A stretch of DNA of 64,000 nucleotides from JAFIFT01 sp020051095 (GCF_964199965.1 NZ_CAXMZT010000010.1:86991-150990); one strand, 5' to 3'; positions 36,137-45,242 are shown, numbered from the stretch's first letter. Made by a program: numbers and translations. The notes: generated from the letters alone by a model not told the origin.

Positions 36137-37648
36137 ATGACTAAGAACGATCTCGCACGCATGATTATTTTTGGAGACAGTTTATCTGACTCGGGTAATC
36201 TCGATAAAAGACGACTGTTTGGTTTATTTCCTATCCCAGGCACTGGCCTGGATAAATCAGGCGATGGTCGCTTTGCTGATGGATTAGTCTGGCCAGATTT
36301 TCTAGCGCTTTATTGGGCTGACAAAATCTTTAATCAAGCCGTTCCAAATGAAGCGCTGCGCAAAAAATTATGGGAAGCCTTTGTCAATGGCTTAATCAAA
36401 CCAGAAAATGAAGTCGATATTCTCCAACATCATCTCATACGTAACTATGCCGAAGGTGGTTCAACCGCAGCAACCTATAAAATTCTGAATAGTCTGGGGG
36501 AGGATATTGAAAAGGGGATTGAGGATCTCTCCAGGGATTCGCTTGAAGGTATTTTAAAAGATGTTGAATACAGCGTTGAGAATCCAAAAGCATTACTCTC
36601 ATCTTTAACCGATAGCGTCAAAAAACTCGGCGCACAAGGTATTGTCATTAATTTAGCCATACAACGGCACCAGTTTTTACAAAATGAAGCCAAGCTGCTG
36701 AAAGGTAAATCTGCTGATGACGTTAAACAATTAAAAGATGAGACGTTAATTACCGTTTGGGCCGGCGCCAATGATTTAATAACAGTTAATAAAACCCCGA
36801 CAATAGACGAAGCCGATAAGGCGATAAATGCCATCATTGATCATATCCAAACCTTGCAAAACCATGGGTATTCCCAGTTTGCCATCCTTAACTTACCTGA
36901 TTTAACAAAAACACCGTTTTATCAAAAAGCCTTGGATAAAGGTGAGATAAAATCAGCTGACATCAAGGAAATTCAAAAAGTTATTCAGTACTATAACTCA
37001 CGTCTTGAATCGGAATGTGCAAAGCTACAATCCAAACCCAACGTGTTTGATGTGTATACTCAGTTTAACGAGGTATATGATAATCCCCAAAAATACGGTT
37101 TTGATCCCAATCTATTAAAAAAACCGCTCTCCGATGATCCGAATTGGAAACCTACCCCCGGCATCGCACCCGCAGAAGACACCGGCGCGATGTTTTGGAA
37201 TGATGTTCATCCATCCTCTAAAATGCAGGCGATTATTTGCCAAAAATTCCTAGAAAAGCTGCAAGACATTTATAGCCTGGATAACCATCTTGATGCCGTA
37301 ACAAAGGTTGCAAAACAAATGGACCAAGGTGTTGTCAGTCGATTCTTTAGCTTTCTTTGGGCTAACGTGTCACAAATTTTTGTTACTTTATGGCACGGTA
37401 TTAAGGGACTGTTTACAAGCGCCAAAAGCCAAACCCCATCGGTATCTACCCCAACCAGTAATGAGCCACCCCTTTCTTCATTTGCTAGCATGCTAAGTCG
37501 TCCTGATTTTGTAAAGATAGTCACAAACGACACGGATATCAGCCCCAACACAACGCATTCCCCCAGCCCAAGCCCAGCACCAACGCCTAGGGTTGAGCCA
37601 GCAAATACTGAGAGCGAACAAACACCCTCAAGCTTGCTATACTTTTGA
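36137..37648 (+). CDS. GDSL/SGNH lipase-like hydrolase, candidate effector
   Basis: The 503-residue protein, from the ATG at 36137, starts with the SGNH block I, MIIFGDSLSDSGNLDKRR (Ser15), and has block III GANDL (Gly210, Asn212) and block V FWNDVHPSS with the catalytic His358. The usual catalytic Asp three residues before this His is Asn355; the next residue, Asp356, may or may not stand in. There is no signal peptide, unlike PlaA-type secreted enzymes, and the C-terminus is a proline-rich, Glu-containing tail (TPRVEPANTESEQTPSS), both fitting Dot/Icm delivery. Lipase, acyltransferase or esterase activity is inferred from fold only. Confidence 0.82.
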   Translation: MTKNDLARMIIFGDSLSDSGNLDKRRLFGLFPIPGTGLDKSGDGRFADGLVWPDFLALYWADKIFNQAVPNEALRKKLWEAFVNGLIKPENEVDILQHHLIRNYAEGGSTAATYKILNSLGEDIEKGIEDLSRDSLEGILKDVEYSVENPKALLSSLTDSVKKLGAQGIVINLAIQRHQFLQNEAKLLKGKSADDVKQLKDETLITVWAGANDLITVNKTPTIDEADKAINAIIDHIQTLQNHGYSQFAILNLPDLTKTPFYQKALDKGEIKSADIKEIQKVIQYYNSRLESECAKLQSKPNVFDVYTQFNEVYDNPQKYGFDPNLLKKPLSDDPNWKPTPGIAPAEDTGAMFWNDVHPSSKMQAIICQKFLEKLQDIYSLDNHLDAVTKVAKQMDQGVVSRFFSFLWANVSQIFVTLWHGIKGLFTSAKSQTPSVSTPTSNEPPLSSFASMLSRPDFVKIVTNDTDISPNTTHSPSPSPAPTPRVEPANTESEQTPSSLLYF

Positions 37649-37674
37649 TAACGGCCCTTGACTGAGGAAAACTA

Positions 37675-38067
37675 ATGGCCATAAAACGGATTGAGCGATG
37701 CTTGAAACTGGCTGCGTTAGCGTTTATTTTAATGGCTTCCCTGCCAAGCGCTAACGCGTGCCCCTGCTTTAATTATGATGACTTGATTCGCCAATTCCAA
37801 AATCATCAGGGCGCCACATGCCATTTGATTCATCTGGATAACAGCAACATTCTCTCAGTTCGCTTAAGCGATAAAGACCGCATTGCCAATGCGAGTTCAA
37901 CCAGCTGCCAATTTACCGTCCCCTTTCGCAATATATCCAACGATTACGATGCTTACGAACGTCGTCATCAAAACTGTATTAAACAAGTGATCCGTGCGTG
38001 CAAAGGATTAAACATCGCCATCATCGGCGCTGATAATGTGTTAAAAGCAAATATGCATAACATGTAA
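37675..38067 (+). CDS. Secreted Cys-containing hypothetical protein
   Basis: The 130-residue protein has a signal peptide (LKLAALAFILMASLPSANA, cleavage after ANA). The mature chain begins CPCFNYDDLIRQFQNH and holds seven cysteines with SSTSCQFTVPFRN and QNCIKQVIRACKG. Family unknown. GAGGA lies 7 bases before the ATG. It begins 26 bp after the GDSL gene, and the two may be co-transcribed. Confidence 0.7.
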   Translation: MAIKRIERCLKLAALAFILMASLPSANACPCFNYDDLIRQFQNHQGATCHLIHLDNSNILSVRLSDKDRIANASSTSCQFTVPFRNISNDYDAYERRHQNCIKQVIRACKGLNIAIIGADNVLKANMHNM

Positions 38068-38087
38068 CACTTCCAGGACTTCTAAAT

Positions 38088-38157
38088 AACTTGCTTCATG
38101 TTCCCTTCTCCCCAGACATGGGGAGAAGGTTCCCAACGGGCGGATGAGGGGTTGTTG
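38088..38157. repeat. Dispersed hairpin repeat, copy 2
   Basis: ACTTCTAAATAAC, then the perfect-looking stem CCTTCTCCCC...GGGGAGAAGG and CGGGCGGATGAGGGGTTGTTG. It parallels the element at 9071-9152 and lies between convergent genes. Confidence 0.6.
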
Positions 38158-38207
38158 AATCGAAGTTATTATTTTGATGAATAGCGCATGGGGCTTGAAA
38201 TGCTTAC

Positions 38208-39524
38208 TCAAATACATGAGCTTGGCTTTTTTTCATTGACTAGATAGTGATCTGTCTTTGTTCTTGCTGAATAATCGTTTGCTTTTTTCACCATATCAAC
38301 CACCAGTGGCGCATATACTTGCGACGTATAGCCGCCTTCAAGGCTGTAATAAAAATTCCTAATTAAATCCGAGCTGACCGTTTGTTGCATCAGCCAATCC
38401 ATCATCGACCGATAGTCATCCATCGTTAGACGTTGATATTGTTTTGCACTTGAATCCATTTCTTCCTCCGTCTTAGCAAAGTAATTCGCACACGGAGCAG
38501 GTTCTAAATCGCAAGCATCATATCCGGTGGGTGCAAAAATCGCGATGGATGAATGGGAAGAAAGTAGTTGGCCTAATTGCATTTTGATATACTCTAGCGC
38601 CGGATGGAGTGAATCATCACCCCGCTTGGTATAGGCACTTAAATCCACGAGATGATAGGATTGCTGGTCACGGGAGAAGACATGGACAGCCCCATTTTGC
38701 TCCCAGGTAAAGCCGATATTACCCAGCTTAGATTTAATGTCTTCGATGCTGTGATATGGATAAACCCTTGGATCGCACACATCGATATGAACAAATGGCA
38801 AATCCTTATCCCGACATAAGATATCATTCAACCCATCATCTCGGTTAATGTCTAGGCCAAGGATAAAAGGCATTGGCTTTTTTGTATCCGTTCCATTGCA
38901 TAAATAGTAAATCATGGCTGCGGTTTTATTCAAAAGACAAAATCCGTTTCCCTTATCATAATAGGCATGATGCGTGGGCAAATTGAAAGATAGATTGATG
39001 GTTGAGACGCTGCCTACAGTTCGAACCAAATCCATTAACAATAACTCAAACGTGTCACGTTTGATTAAACAATCTTCATCTTTAGGGTATAAACAAGACG
39101 GTTTATCGCGACTCGCTTTGGCACATGCTTGAATTAAATACTCAAGATACGCTTGGCTATGGACAGACAACAATAAACGGATAACTGGATCTTTAAGCAA
39201 CTTTTGAAAGCATCGTATCGCCTGTGTTGGCCTACCTTCCTTGATGGCTTTAAACAATGGGAAAAGTGCTTGATAGTTTTTCTCACACCATGTCTGCTGG
39301 CCTAGCTCAGTTTGGCGCACTAAATCCAAAAAATTAGGAACTTGCTTTTGCAAATGTTGTTTTATTTGTCCAAGCCGGTATCCTTGCGATGATTCCTCCT
39401 CATCCCCCCCTGCAGGCAGTAGATTGAAACGTGAGGTATCCTCTGGTAAATGCATTGCCAATTGACGGACTGTTTGTTGTTGTTCTTCTTCTGGCATTCT
39501 GAAAAATTTCCCTGATCGAAGCAC
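38208..39524 (-). CDS. Divergent histone-deacetylase-fold protein, candidate effector
   Basis: The 438-residue protein shows arginase/deacetylase-fold motifs in the right order: FNLPTHHAYYDKGNGFCLLN (181-199; compare RPPGHHA...GFCFFNN), ILGLDINRDDGLNDI (221-235; compare DxHHGNG), FAPTGYDACDLEP (330-342; compare GFDAH..DP), LTMDDYRSMMDWL (366-378) and YYSLEGGYT (392-400) with the catalytic Tyr399. The two active-site His (185, 186) and metal ligands Asp225 and Asp336 are kept, but the third metal ligand His is Asn227. The start is GTG with AAGGA 6 bases before. The Legionella effector LphD is a histone deacetylase, so a host-directed deacetylase is a fair inference; loss of activity is an alternative. 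An N-terminal extension of about 118 residues has no match. Confidence 0.6.
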   Translation of the reverse strand: MLRSGKFFRMPEEEQQQTVRQLAMHLPEDTSRFNLLPAGGDEEESSQGYRLGQIKQHLQKQVPNFLDLVRQTELGQQTWCEKNYQALFPLFKAIKEGRPTQAIRCFQKLLKDPVIRLLLSVHSQAYLEYLIQACAKASRDKPSCLYPKDEDCLIKRDTFELLLMDLVRTVGSVSTINLSFNLPTHHAYYDKGNGFCLLNKTAAMIYYLCNGTDTKKPMPFILGLDINRDDGLNDILCRDKDLPFVHIDVCDPRVYPYHSIEDIKSKLGNIGFTWEQNGAVHVFSRDQQSYHLVDLSAYTKRGDDSLHPALEYIKMQLGQLLSSHSSIAIFAPTGYDACDLEPAPCANYFAKTEEEMDSSAKQYQRLTMDDYRSMMDWLMQQTVSSDLIRNFYYSLEGGYTSQVYAPLVVDMVKKANDYSARTKTDHYLVNEKKPSSCI

Positions 39525-39574
39525 GGATATTCCTTATTCGTTAATGATGAACTTAAGCCTAATCAACCTTAGCG

Positions 39575-40435
39575 CTAAAGGATGACTAGATCAAATTTTC
39601 CCAGCTCCGCTAATTTTGCCACCCCGCCTGGTTTAGCAACCAACAAATAGCGACTAAGCACACTCTCATTGATTAATTGGATGGTTTCCTCCATAAAAGA
39701 ATTTTGGCAGTCAAGCTGTGATAAATTGTAGTCATAAATAAACGGGGATTGAATCGGTTGAGGATGGTCAATCAGCGCCATATCAAAATCATGCCATTTG
39801 CATAGGTTCATTAATTGATGGGATGCGTCTGGATCATACTCAACCGTATAAATTGTCTTTTTAACGGTCTTTGGCTTTTGATTTTGGCCGAGGTGATCGG
39901 CCATCATTGCCAAATAATGGTCAAGCGCTGGGGTAACCAAATCCACTTCCTTGCCCTTTTCATCGTGGGTGCGCACTTGAATGATTTGCTTAAATAATGG
40001 TAACGCTTCAAAGGCAGCCATTTCTGCAAAAGACATGGGGCCCCCTTGAAATGCCAATGTCCCTTTGCTGGCTGAAGATAGCCGTTGATAATAAGCCGGC
40101 TTTTTCCCACTCAAATAGCGCTTCGCATTCACATGGTGACCAACAAGCTGTGAAACCGTGGGAGAAAACCCCATTTCAAGCAATAACCGAGCACCAATCC
40201 ATTCATGATTTATCACTCCAAGCTCGGCCATCTGCGGTTGTGGGGTCGTCAAAGCAACATGCCCTATGTCATGCAACAAGCTGGCAATGATAATCTCATG
40301 CGAATGACCGCACTTCTGTGCAAAATACGCACATTGAAGCGCATGCTCTAGCTGAGATACTGCTTCGCCAATATAATCCATCGCCTCAAATTGGTGTAAG
40401 ATGTCCTTAATGCGCCTCAGTTGATCCTCATTCAT
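39575..40435 (-). CDS. phnZ: PhnZ-type HD-domain phosphonate oxygenase with extra C-terminal domain
   Basis: Residues 1 to about 190 carry every position known for PhnZ, at constant offset: Tyr21, Glu24, His31, HD pair 55-56, His59, then NHEWIGARLL, GHHVNAKRYL, SKGTLAFQGG and VRTHDEKG. These hold a mixed-valent di-iron centre and substrate that cleaves 2-amino-1-hydroxyethylphosphonate to glycine and phosphate. About 95 further residues (195-286) form a domain I do not recognise, which is absent in typical PhnZ of about 190 residues. The ORF starts 8 bases inside phnY, so both are coupled. Confidence 0.88.
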   Translation of the reverse strand: MNEDQLRRIKDILHQFEAMDYIGEAVSQLEHALQCAYFAQKCGHSHEIIIASLLHDIGHVALTTPQPQMAELGVINHEWIGARLLLEMGFSPTVSQLVGHHVNAKRYLSGKKPAYYQRLSSASKGTLAFQGGPMSFAEMAAFEALPLFKQIIQVRTHDEKGKEVDLVTPALDHYLAMMADHLGQNQKPKTVKKTIYTVEYDPDASHQLMNLCKWHDFDMALIDHPQPIQSPFIYDYNLSQLDCQNSFMEETIQLINESVLSRYLLVAKPGGVAKLAELGKFDLVIL

Positions 40436-41231
40436 CCGCCGTCACCCCAATTGGGTTTGCAACATTATAGATGGAAGCCCCTGCTGAATAATCGGTGTTT
40501 GGTAGCCGTTCACAATTTTGGGGAAAATGCTGACGCTTATCGGCAAAATAGTCTTCTCGCTTAGAACCGCCTTCTGATAGCCGATTGTAAGTAATAAAGA
40601 AAGCGCGCCGTGATCGATGACTATGGTTGGCTTCCGAATAATGGGGTAAATACGAATCAAATAACACCACATCACCCGGCTTGGTTAACAACGGTTGCCA
40701 CGAAAATTGTTGAACCCATTCATCGGCAATGGAGCCATCTTTTTTTTGCGGCAAAGTCTGTTTGCCATGCTGATAGTTTGTTGCAATTTTTAAACAGCCA
40801 TTTTCCAGAGTTGCCTCATCAATAGCCACCATCATGGTGATATGATAGGTTTGCTTAAAGGTGATAAAAGCCGGTGCATCCTGATGGGGGGTGAAGCCAT
40901 TTCCGCCCGGTAATTTCACGTTGATCTTTTCTTTAAATAAGCATGCTTCATCCCCCATCAACTGTGATAACAACGCAAGAGTCCTTTTCCCTCGAGCGAG
41001 TTCGTTGACATCCGAGTGGTATTGGAGGATGTTCTCAACTCGACAAAGTTGGGACTGCCCTTTTTGATTGGTTTCATAATATTTCATCCACTTCCCCGGC
41101 GCATCTGGCCACGTCATAATGTCATTACACCAAGACACTAACGCTTCGATATCTTCGATGAAGTTCGTTAATATCAAGTAGCGATTTTGTTGCCAGAAGG
41201 CTTGTTGCTCGTCACTTAACAGGTATTGCAT
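40428..41231 (-). CDS. phnY: PhnY-type 2-oxoglutarate/Fe(II) dioxygenase (phytanoyl-CoA hydroxylase family)
   Basis: The 267-residue PhyH-family protein has the iron-binding TPHQDAPAF (HxD) and the distal His and Arg in LPHYSEANHSHRSRRAFFIT. Paired with an intact PhnZ, it should hydroxylate 2-aminoethylphosphonate, the first step of the oxidative phosphonate pathway releasing glycine and phosphate. The PhyH rather than TauD type argues against TmpA, the trimethyl analogue. It overlaps the MFS gene by 20 bp and phnZ by 8 bp, a compact operon. The substrate in this organism remains an inference. Confidence 0.85.
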   Translation of the reverse strand: MQYLLSDEQQAFWQQNRYLILTNFIEDIEALVSWCNDIMTWPDAPGKWMKYYETNQKGQSQLCRVENILQYHSDVNELARGKRTLALLSQLMGDEACLFKEKINVKLPGGNGFTPHQDAPAFITFKQTYHITMMVAIDEATLENGCLKIATNYQHGKQTLPQKKDGSIADEWVQQFSWQPLLTKPGDVVLFDSYLPHYSEANHSHRSRRAFFITYNRLSEGGSKREDYFADKRQHFPQNCERLPNTDYSAGASIYNVANPIGVTADE

Positions 41232-42462
41232 CGGATTCTCCTTGAATGGATGGCATGTCTGTCAAAAAGTTGGTTAAGTTGTACCCGATCAGAAGGGTTA
41301 ACGATAATAAGGCTAACGTCTTATAAATATCCAACGTATGCATCAACCAGGGTAAAAACAAGGTGCCAACTACCGCGCCAAGCTTTCCAAAGCCACTGGC
41401 TAATCCATGCCCTGTTGCTTTAATGGCAGGTGGATAAATGACTGTTGGCAAATAATAGGTGGTGATCCCTGGACCAAAATTGATGAAAAAGTTAAATAGC
41501 GCAAATCCGAAAAATACCATGGCGAAGGACGGATTGACCGCCATGCATACCATCCCAGCAAATCCCATGGCAAAGCCAAGTTTTTGTAATGATACTAAGT
41601 TGACTCGCTGAATGACAAAAATCACACTAAAAGCACCTAGCATAATGAATGAATTGAAAAATAATGTCGACCGAATCACATCGGGTGCATTTTCAAGAAA
41701 ATTAGCCCCCGAGCTAATGTGCAAGGCATGTAATATGGTAGGGGTGAAAAGACCAATCCCATAATAGGCAATGTCCATAAAAAACCAGCAGGCACATAAT
41801 GCGATCGTTTTACTGAAATATTGATTGGATAAAACGCGATGATATTGTTTCGGTTCCTTTGCCAAAAGGCGTTGTTGTGCTCGCCAAGTTAAACTTTCCG
41901 GTAAACGCGCGCGCAAGGCTAAACCGACCATCGCTGGGAAGGCCCCTAAAGCAAAGAGAAAGCGCCAGGCATCAAGGTGGGGATACAGGGAAAAAACACC
42001 CCATGCAACCAACGCACCGACCGGTGATGCTAAACAATTGACAAACATCACGAAAGCCATCGCTTTCGCCCGTTTGCTTGGCTCAATCATCTCCGCCAAA
42101 TAGGCTGCAACGATGGGGTAATCCGCACCAACACCAAATCCAATGAAGAAACGAAACAGACATAAGGAAGGCAAATCCCAAGCTAAGGCGGATAGCACAG
42201 CAATGATAACAAAAAAGATTAAGTTGGCCACTAACATGCCTTTTCGACCAACTTTGTCAGCAACCCGGCCCATGATAATAGCCCCGGTCATTGCCCCCAA
42301 CGGCGCGACAGCCTGAATTAAACCCTGCATGAGTGGGGTGGGATGAAATTGCTGGGTTATAAAAGGCTCAGCAATGGCACTGATATATAAATCGTACCCA
42401 TCGATGAACAAACCCAAAGCACAGACACAGCAAACCAAACGTCCAAGTTGTTTCGAGTGCAT
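41212..42462 (-). CDS. MFS transporter of the phosphonate operon
   Basis: The 416-residue, 12-helix carrier begins with LFIDGYDLYISAIAEPFIT and has the conserved GRVADKVGRKGM loop and a late ACT-rich sequence PTVIYPPAIKATGHG. It resembles the aromatic acid, phosphate and sugar porter type (D-rich helix 1). Because its gene overlaps phnY and phnZ, import of 2-aminoethylphosphonate or a related phosphonate is likely, unlike the ABC systems used by most phosphonate utilisers. ATG at 42462. Confidence 0.85.
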   Translation of the reverse strand: MHSKQLGRLVCCVCALGLFIDGYDLYISAIAEPFITQQFHPTPLMQGLIQAVAPLGAMTGAIIMGRVADKVGRKGMLVANLIFFVIIAVLSALAWDLPSLCLFRFFIGFGVGADYPIVAAYLAEMIEPSKRAKAMAFVMFVNCLASPVGALVAWGVFSLYPHLDAWRFLFALGAFPAMVGLALRARLPESLTWRAQQRLLAKEPKQYHRVLSNQYFSKTIALCACWFFMDIAYYGIGLFTPTILHALHISSGANFLENAPDVIRSTLFFNSFIMLGAFSVIFVIQRVNLVSLQKLGFAMGFAGMVCMAVNPSFAMVFFGFALFNFFINFGPGITTYYLPTVIYPPAIKATGHGLASGFGKLGAVVGTLFLPWLMHTLDIYKTLALLSLTLLIGYNLTNFLTDMPSIQGESDAIPVK

Positions 42463-42558
42463 CCTTCACTGCCAACTGCGAAAATCATAGCATACGCAAT
42501 TTGGTGTAAATTGCAACTCGGATTTCAGGGGGTGATCTCGTTTTTAGCCACACCAACA

Positions 42559-42811
42559 GAACGTTACGTGCCCGCGCCCGTGCCCGTGCCCGTGTCCGTG
42601 CCCGTGTCCGTGTCCGTGCCCGTGTCCGTTTTTTTGTAATTACTATTTCTAACCATTTTAATGAGCATAGAAACAAGCAGAAAGGATTTTTTTCTATCAT
42701 TTAGCTTCCCTTTCTTGATAAAAATCAAGTATCTTGGGCAATGCTAACAGCTCATTCAATTCCTTAAATACCGGGCACGGGCACGGACACGGGCGCGGGC
42801 ACGTAACGTTC
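42559..42811. repeat. Palindromic element with 6-bp-phased arms (copy 3), in the 452-bp gap 42463-42914
   Basis: Both ends carry GAACGTTACGTGCCCGCGCC and continue in 6-bp steps of CGTGCC or CGTGTC. The left arm has about eleven such steps (42568-42630), the right arm (42770-42803 inverted) about six. The centre shares TTTTAATGAGCA and AATTCCTTAAATACC with the 6.4 kb copy. It is a mobile-looking, non-coding element. The downstream 100 bp up to the sterol desaturase gene holds a plausible promoter only. Confidence 0.8.
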
Positions 42812-42914
42812 AATGATATTTTGTCCCATAGTATATACCCAGACTAATACTTGCAATGACACCCTGGATGGGTATATAACTAAATGAGCAACTTTTCAAA
42901 TCCAGGATTGAAAA

Positions 42915-43988
42915 ATGGATAGTTCTATCATGGTGTTGGCGGTACCTGTTTTCATGATACTCATTCTTGTCGAATTTTATGCCTCTTTTCGCAACAAGAC
43001 TGACCGTTATAACCTCAATGATTCATTAAACAATATTAGCACTGGCATTGTGGAAGAAATTGCCGCTTTACCGATGAAAATTGTCATTCTTGTTGTCTAC
43101 CATTATTTATACCTTCATTATGGCTATTGGCAGCTGGATGGTTCGACTTGGATCAGCTGGTTTGTTGCCTGGATAGGTGTGGATTTTTGTTATTATTGGT
43201 TCCACCGATGCAGCCATCGGTGTGCATTTTTATGGATTGGCCACTCAGTTCATCACCAAAGCACTTATTATAACTTATCCGTTGCCCTAAGACAGGGTGT
43301 GGTTCAAGCCATGACATCCTGGGTCTTTTTTTTACCCTTGGCTATGCTGGGTGTTTCGCCGATTGTCTTTGGCATTATGTATACGTTTAACACCATCTAT
43401 CAATTTTGGATTCATACTCAATCCATCCAACAATTAGGTTGGTTAGAAAAGGTATTTAACACGCCCTCACACCATCGCGTCCATCATGGTACAAATCCCC
43501 AATACATTGATAAAAATTATGCGGGTAGTTTGATTATTTGGGATAAACTCTTTGGCACCTTTGAGCCTGAAGACGAAGCAGTCACCTATGGCGTTACCGA
43601 TCCGTTGGATTCGTGGAACCCCTTTTATGCCAATATCAAAGTGATTAAAGATGTTCTTTTCTATTCCCATTATTTACCAACTTGGCATGAGAAAATCCTC
43701 GCATTTATTATGCCACCGGAATGGGTGGTCAACGCTGCGGGACGTGCGAACTCAACCATTTATAAACCATTGCACTCCCCGAATTTAAAAACCATCTCAA
43801 CTCTGAAGCAAATTAGCTTAACGGTACTTGCGATTGGGCTGTATTTTATCCTAATGACCCAGTATCAAACCAATCTAGTGGTATGCACTGCGGCACTATT
43901 ACCCTTGTTAGGCACTTTATATTGGCAAGGGAAAATAGCCGATGGAAACAAAGGCCCGTTGGTTATTATTCCCTCTTCTATTGCCTAA
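42915..43988 (+). CDS. Sterol desaturase/fatty acid hydroxylase family membrane protein
   Basis: The 357-residue protein has four or more membrane helices and the eight-His di-iron signature: HRCSH (97-101), HSVHH (110-114) and HHRVHH (186-191), with His167 between. It hydroxylates or desaturates a lipid in the inner membrane. Substrate unknown; bacterial members act on sterols, carotenoids, ornithine lipids or alkylglycerols. AGGA lies before the ATG. It stands alone. Confidence 0.92.
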   Translation: MDSSIMVLAVPVFMILILVEFYASFRNKTDRYNLNDSLNNISTGIVEEIAALPMKIVILVVYHYLYLHYGYWQLDGSTWISWFVAWIGVDFCYYWFHRCSHRCAFLWIGHSVHHQSTYYNLSVALRQGVVQAMTSWVFFLPLAMLGVSPIVFGIMYTFNTIYQFWIHTQSIQQLGWLEKVFNTPSHHRVHHGTNPQYIDKNYAGSLIIWDKLFGTFEPEDEAVTYGVTDPLDSWNPFYANIKVIKDVLFYSHYLPTWHEKILAFIMPPEWVVNAAGRANSTIYKPLHSPNLKTISTLKQISLTVLAIGLYFILMTQYQTNLVVCTAALLPLLGTLYWQGKIADGNKGPLVIIPSSIA

Positions 43989-44016
43989 AGGAACGAATCA
44001 TCCTTTTTGATCGAAC

Positions 44017-45084
44017 TTAAAACAACTTTTTCCGTTTAAAATAATAGAGCATAGCACCCGCAATACCGGTCATGATAATTAAGACTATGGGGTAACCATA
44101 ACGCCAACTGAGCTCTGGCATGTATTTAAAATTCATGCCATACAATCCAACAATGAAGGTGAGCGGAATGAATAAACTAGCAAATATGGTTAGAATTTTC
44201 ATCGTCTCATTCATTCGGTTGTTTTGAAATGATAAATACATATCCAGTATGCTCTTAGTTAACTCTCGTTGTAAGTCAACTTCTTCAATCAATCGAATGC
44301 AATGATCATGAAGATCCAGGAGATACAATTCAAATTTCTTCATAGGCCTGTTTCCACTTTCCTTGATTAACAAATGAATAACATCTCGGATGGGAGCAAT
44401 GGTTTTACGCATAATGATGGTTTGTCGTTTAAAGGCATACAAATGTTGAATGGGAATTTTCTTGGAATCTTCTAAAATATGGCTTTCAATCGTTTCTAGC
44501 TGCTTTGCGGTATGTTCAACCGTATGAAAGTAATCATCGATGATGGTATCTAAGAGCAAATAAAGCAGATAATCACTTCCTTTTTGCCGTATCAGGGATG
44601 GCTCTGCCATGACGCGAGTATAAAGCGATTTAAAATCATAACTTTCTGTTTCACGAATACTGATGACAAAATTATTTTCTATCATTAAGCTAAGCTGCTC
44701 TGAGCCAATGGTAAATTGATCTTTGTTGTCAGGCTTTAGTAATTTAACGACGATATATAAGCAATCATCAATTACCTCCAATTTTGGCCGTTGTCTTGTA
44801 TTAAAAACATCTTCTATAAACAATGGATGGATTTTGAATTCAGTTAGTACTTGCTGAATAGTCGAGATTTCTTCTAAGCCACAGATATCAATCCATACAT
44901 GCATCCCATCTTCAATTGCCTTGAAAACTGCCTCTTTATCAAAAACTTCATAAGCTTGGTATGTCTGCTTATCATAAACAAATATATGAAAGCAGGTTTT
45001 TTTTGGCGGCTGCTTGCCAATATAAACGACTGTGCCAGGGAGCATGCCTTTTTTGGAAGAAGAATGTTGATGATGAGTTCCCAT
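44017..45084 (-). CDS. corA: CorA-type magnesium/cobalt transporter
   Basis: The 355-residue protein has a long cytoplasmic domain and two C-terminal helices (ILTIFASLFIPLTFIVGLYG and YPIVLIIMTGIAGAMLYYF) joined by the signature YGMNF, which fits the CorA selectivity loop. It forms a homopentameric channel for divalent metals in the inner membrane. The N-terminal polar tail is a little longer than in E. coli CorA. Regulation unclear. Confidence 0.95.
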   Translation of the reverse strand: MGTHHQHSSSKKGMLPGTVVYIGKQPPKKTCFHIFVYDKQTYQAYEVFDKEAVFKAIEDGMHVWIDICGLEEISTIQQVLTEFKIHPLFIEDVFNTRQRPKLEVIDDCLYIVVKLLKPDNKDQFTIGSEQLSLMIENNFVISIRETESYDFKSLYTRVMAEPSLIRQKGSDYLLYLLLDTIIDDYFHTVEHTAKQLETIESHILEDSKKIPIQHLYAFKRQTIIMRKTIAPIRDVIHLLIKESGNRPMKKFELYLLDLHDHCIRLIEEVDLQRELTKSILDMYLSFQNNRMNETMKILTIFASLFIPLTFIVGLYGMNFKYMPELSWRYGYPIVLIIMTGIAGAMLYYFKRKKLF

Positions 45085-45242
45085 AATTCGCCATGATAAT
45101 TATCCGATTATCAAAGTGTTACAAACCGCTTAGTCCTTGTCAAATGCTTGGATAAATAACCGATTTAATCTTTCCATGTCGAATATTGATTGATTTGTTG
45201 GGTATTCACTTTTATGATGACGCTTTTACAGGAGTAATCAAA

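Noticed and set aside
39575..42462. TmpA-TmpB pathway (trimethyl-aminoethylphosphonate to glycine betaine)
   Set aside because: TmpA is of TauD/GBBH type, whereas the partner here is of phytanoyl-CoA hydroxylase type, so PhnY-PhnZ fits better; substrate remains to be tested.
42485..42700. Arg/Thr/Ala repeat ORF on the minus strand
   Set aside because: It is just the hexamer repeat read as codons, with no ribosome binding site.
42559..42811. CRISPR-like array of short GC-rich units
   Set aside because: The units are 6 bp with no spacers and the arms are inverted to each other; no cas genes are near.
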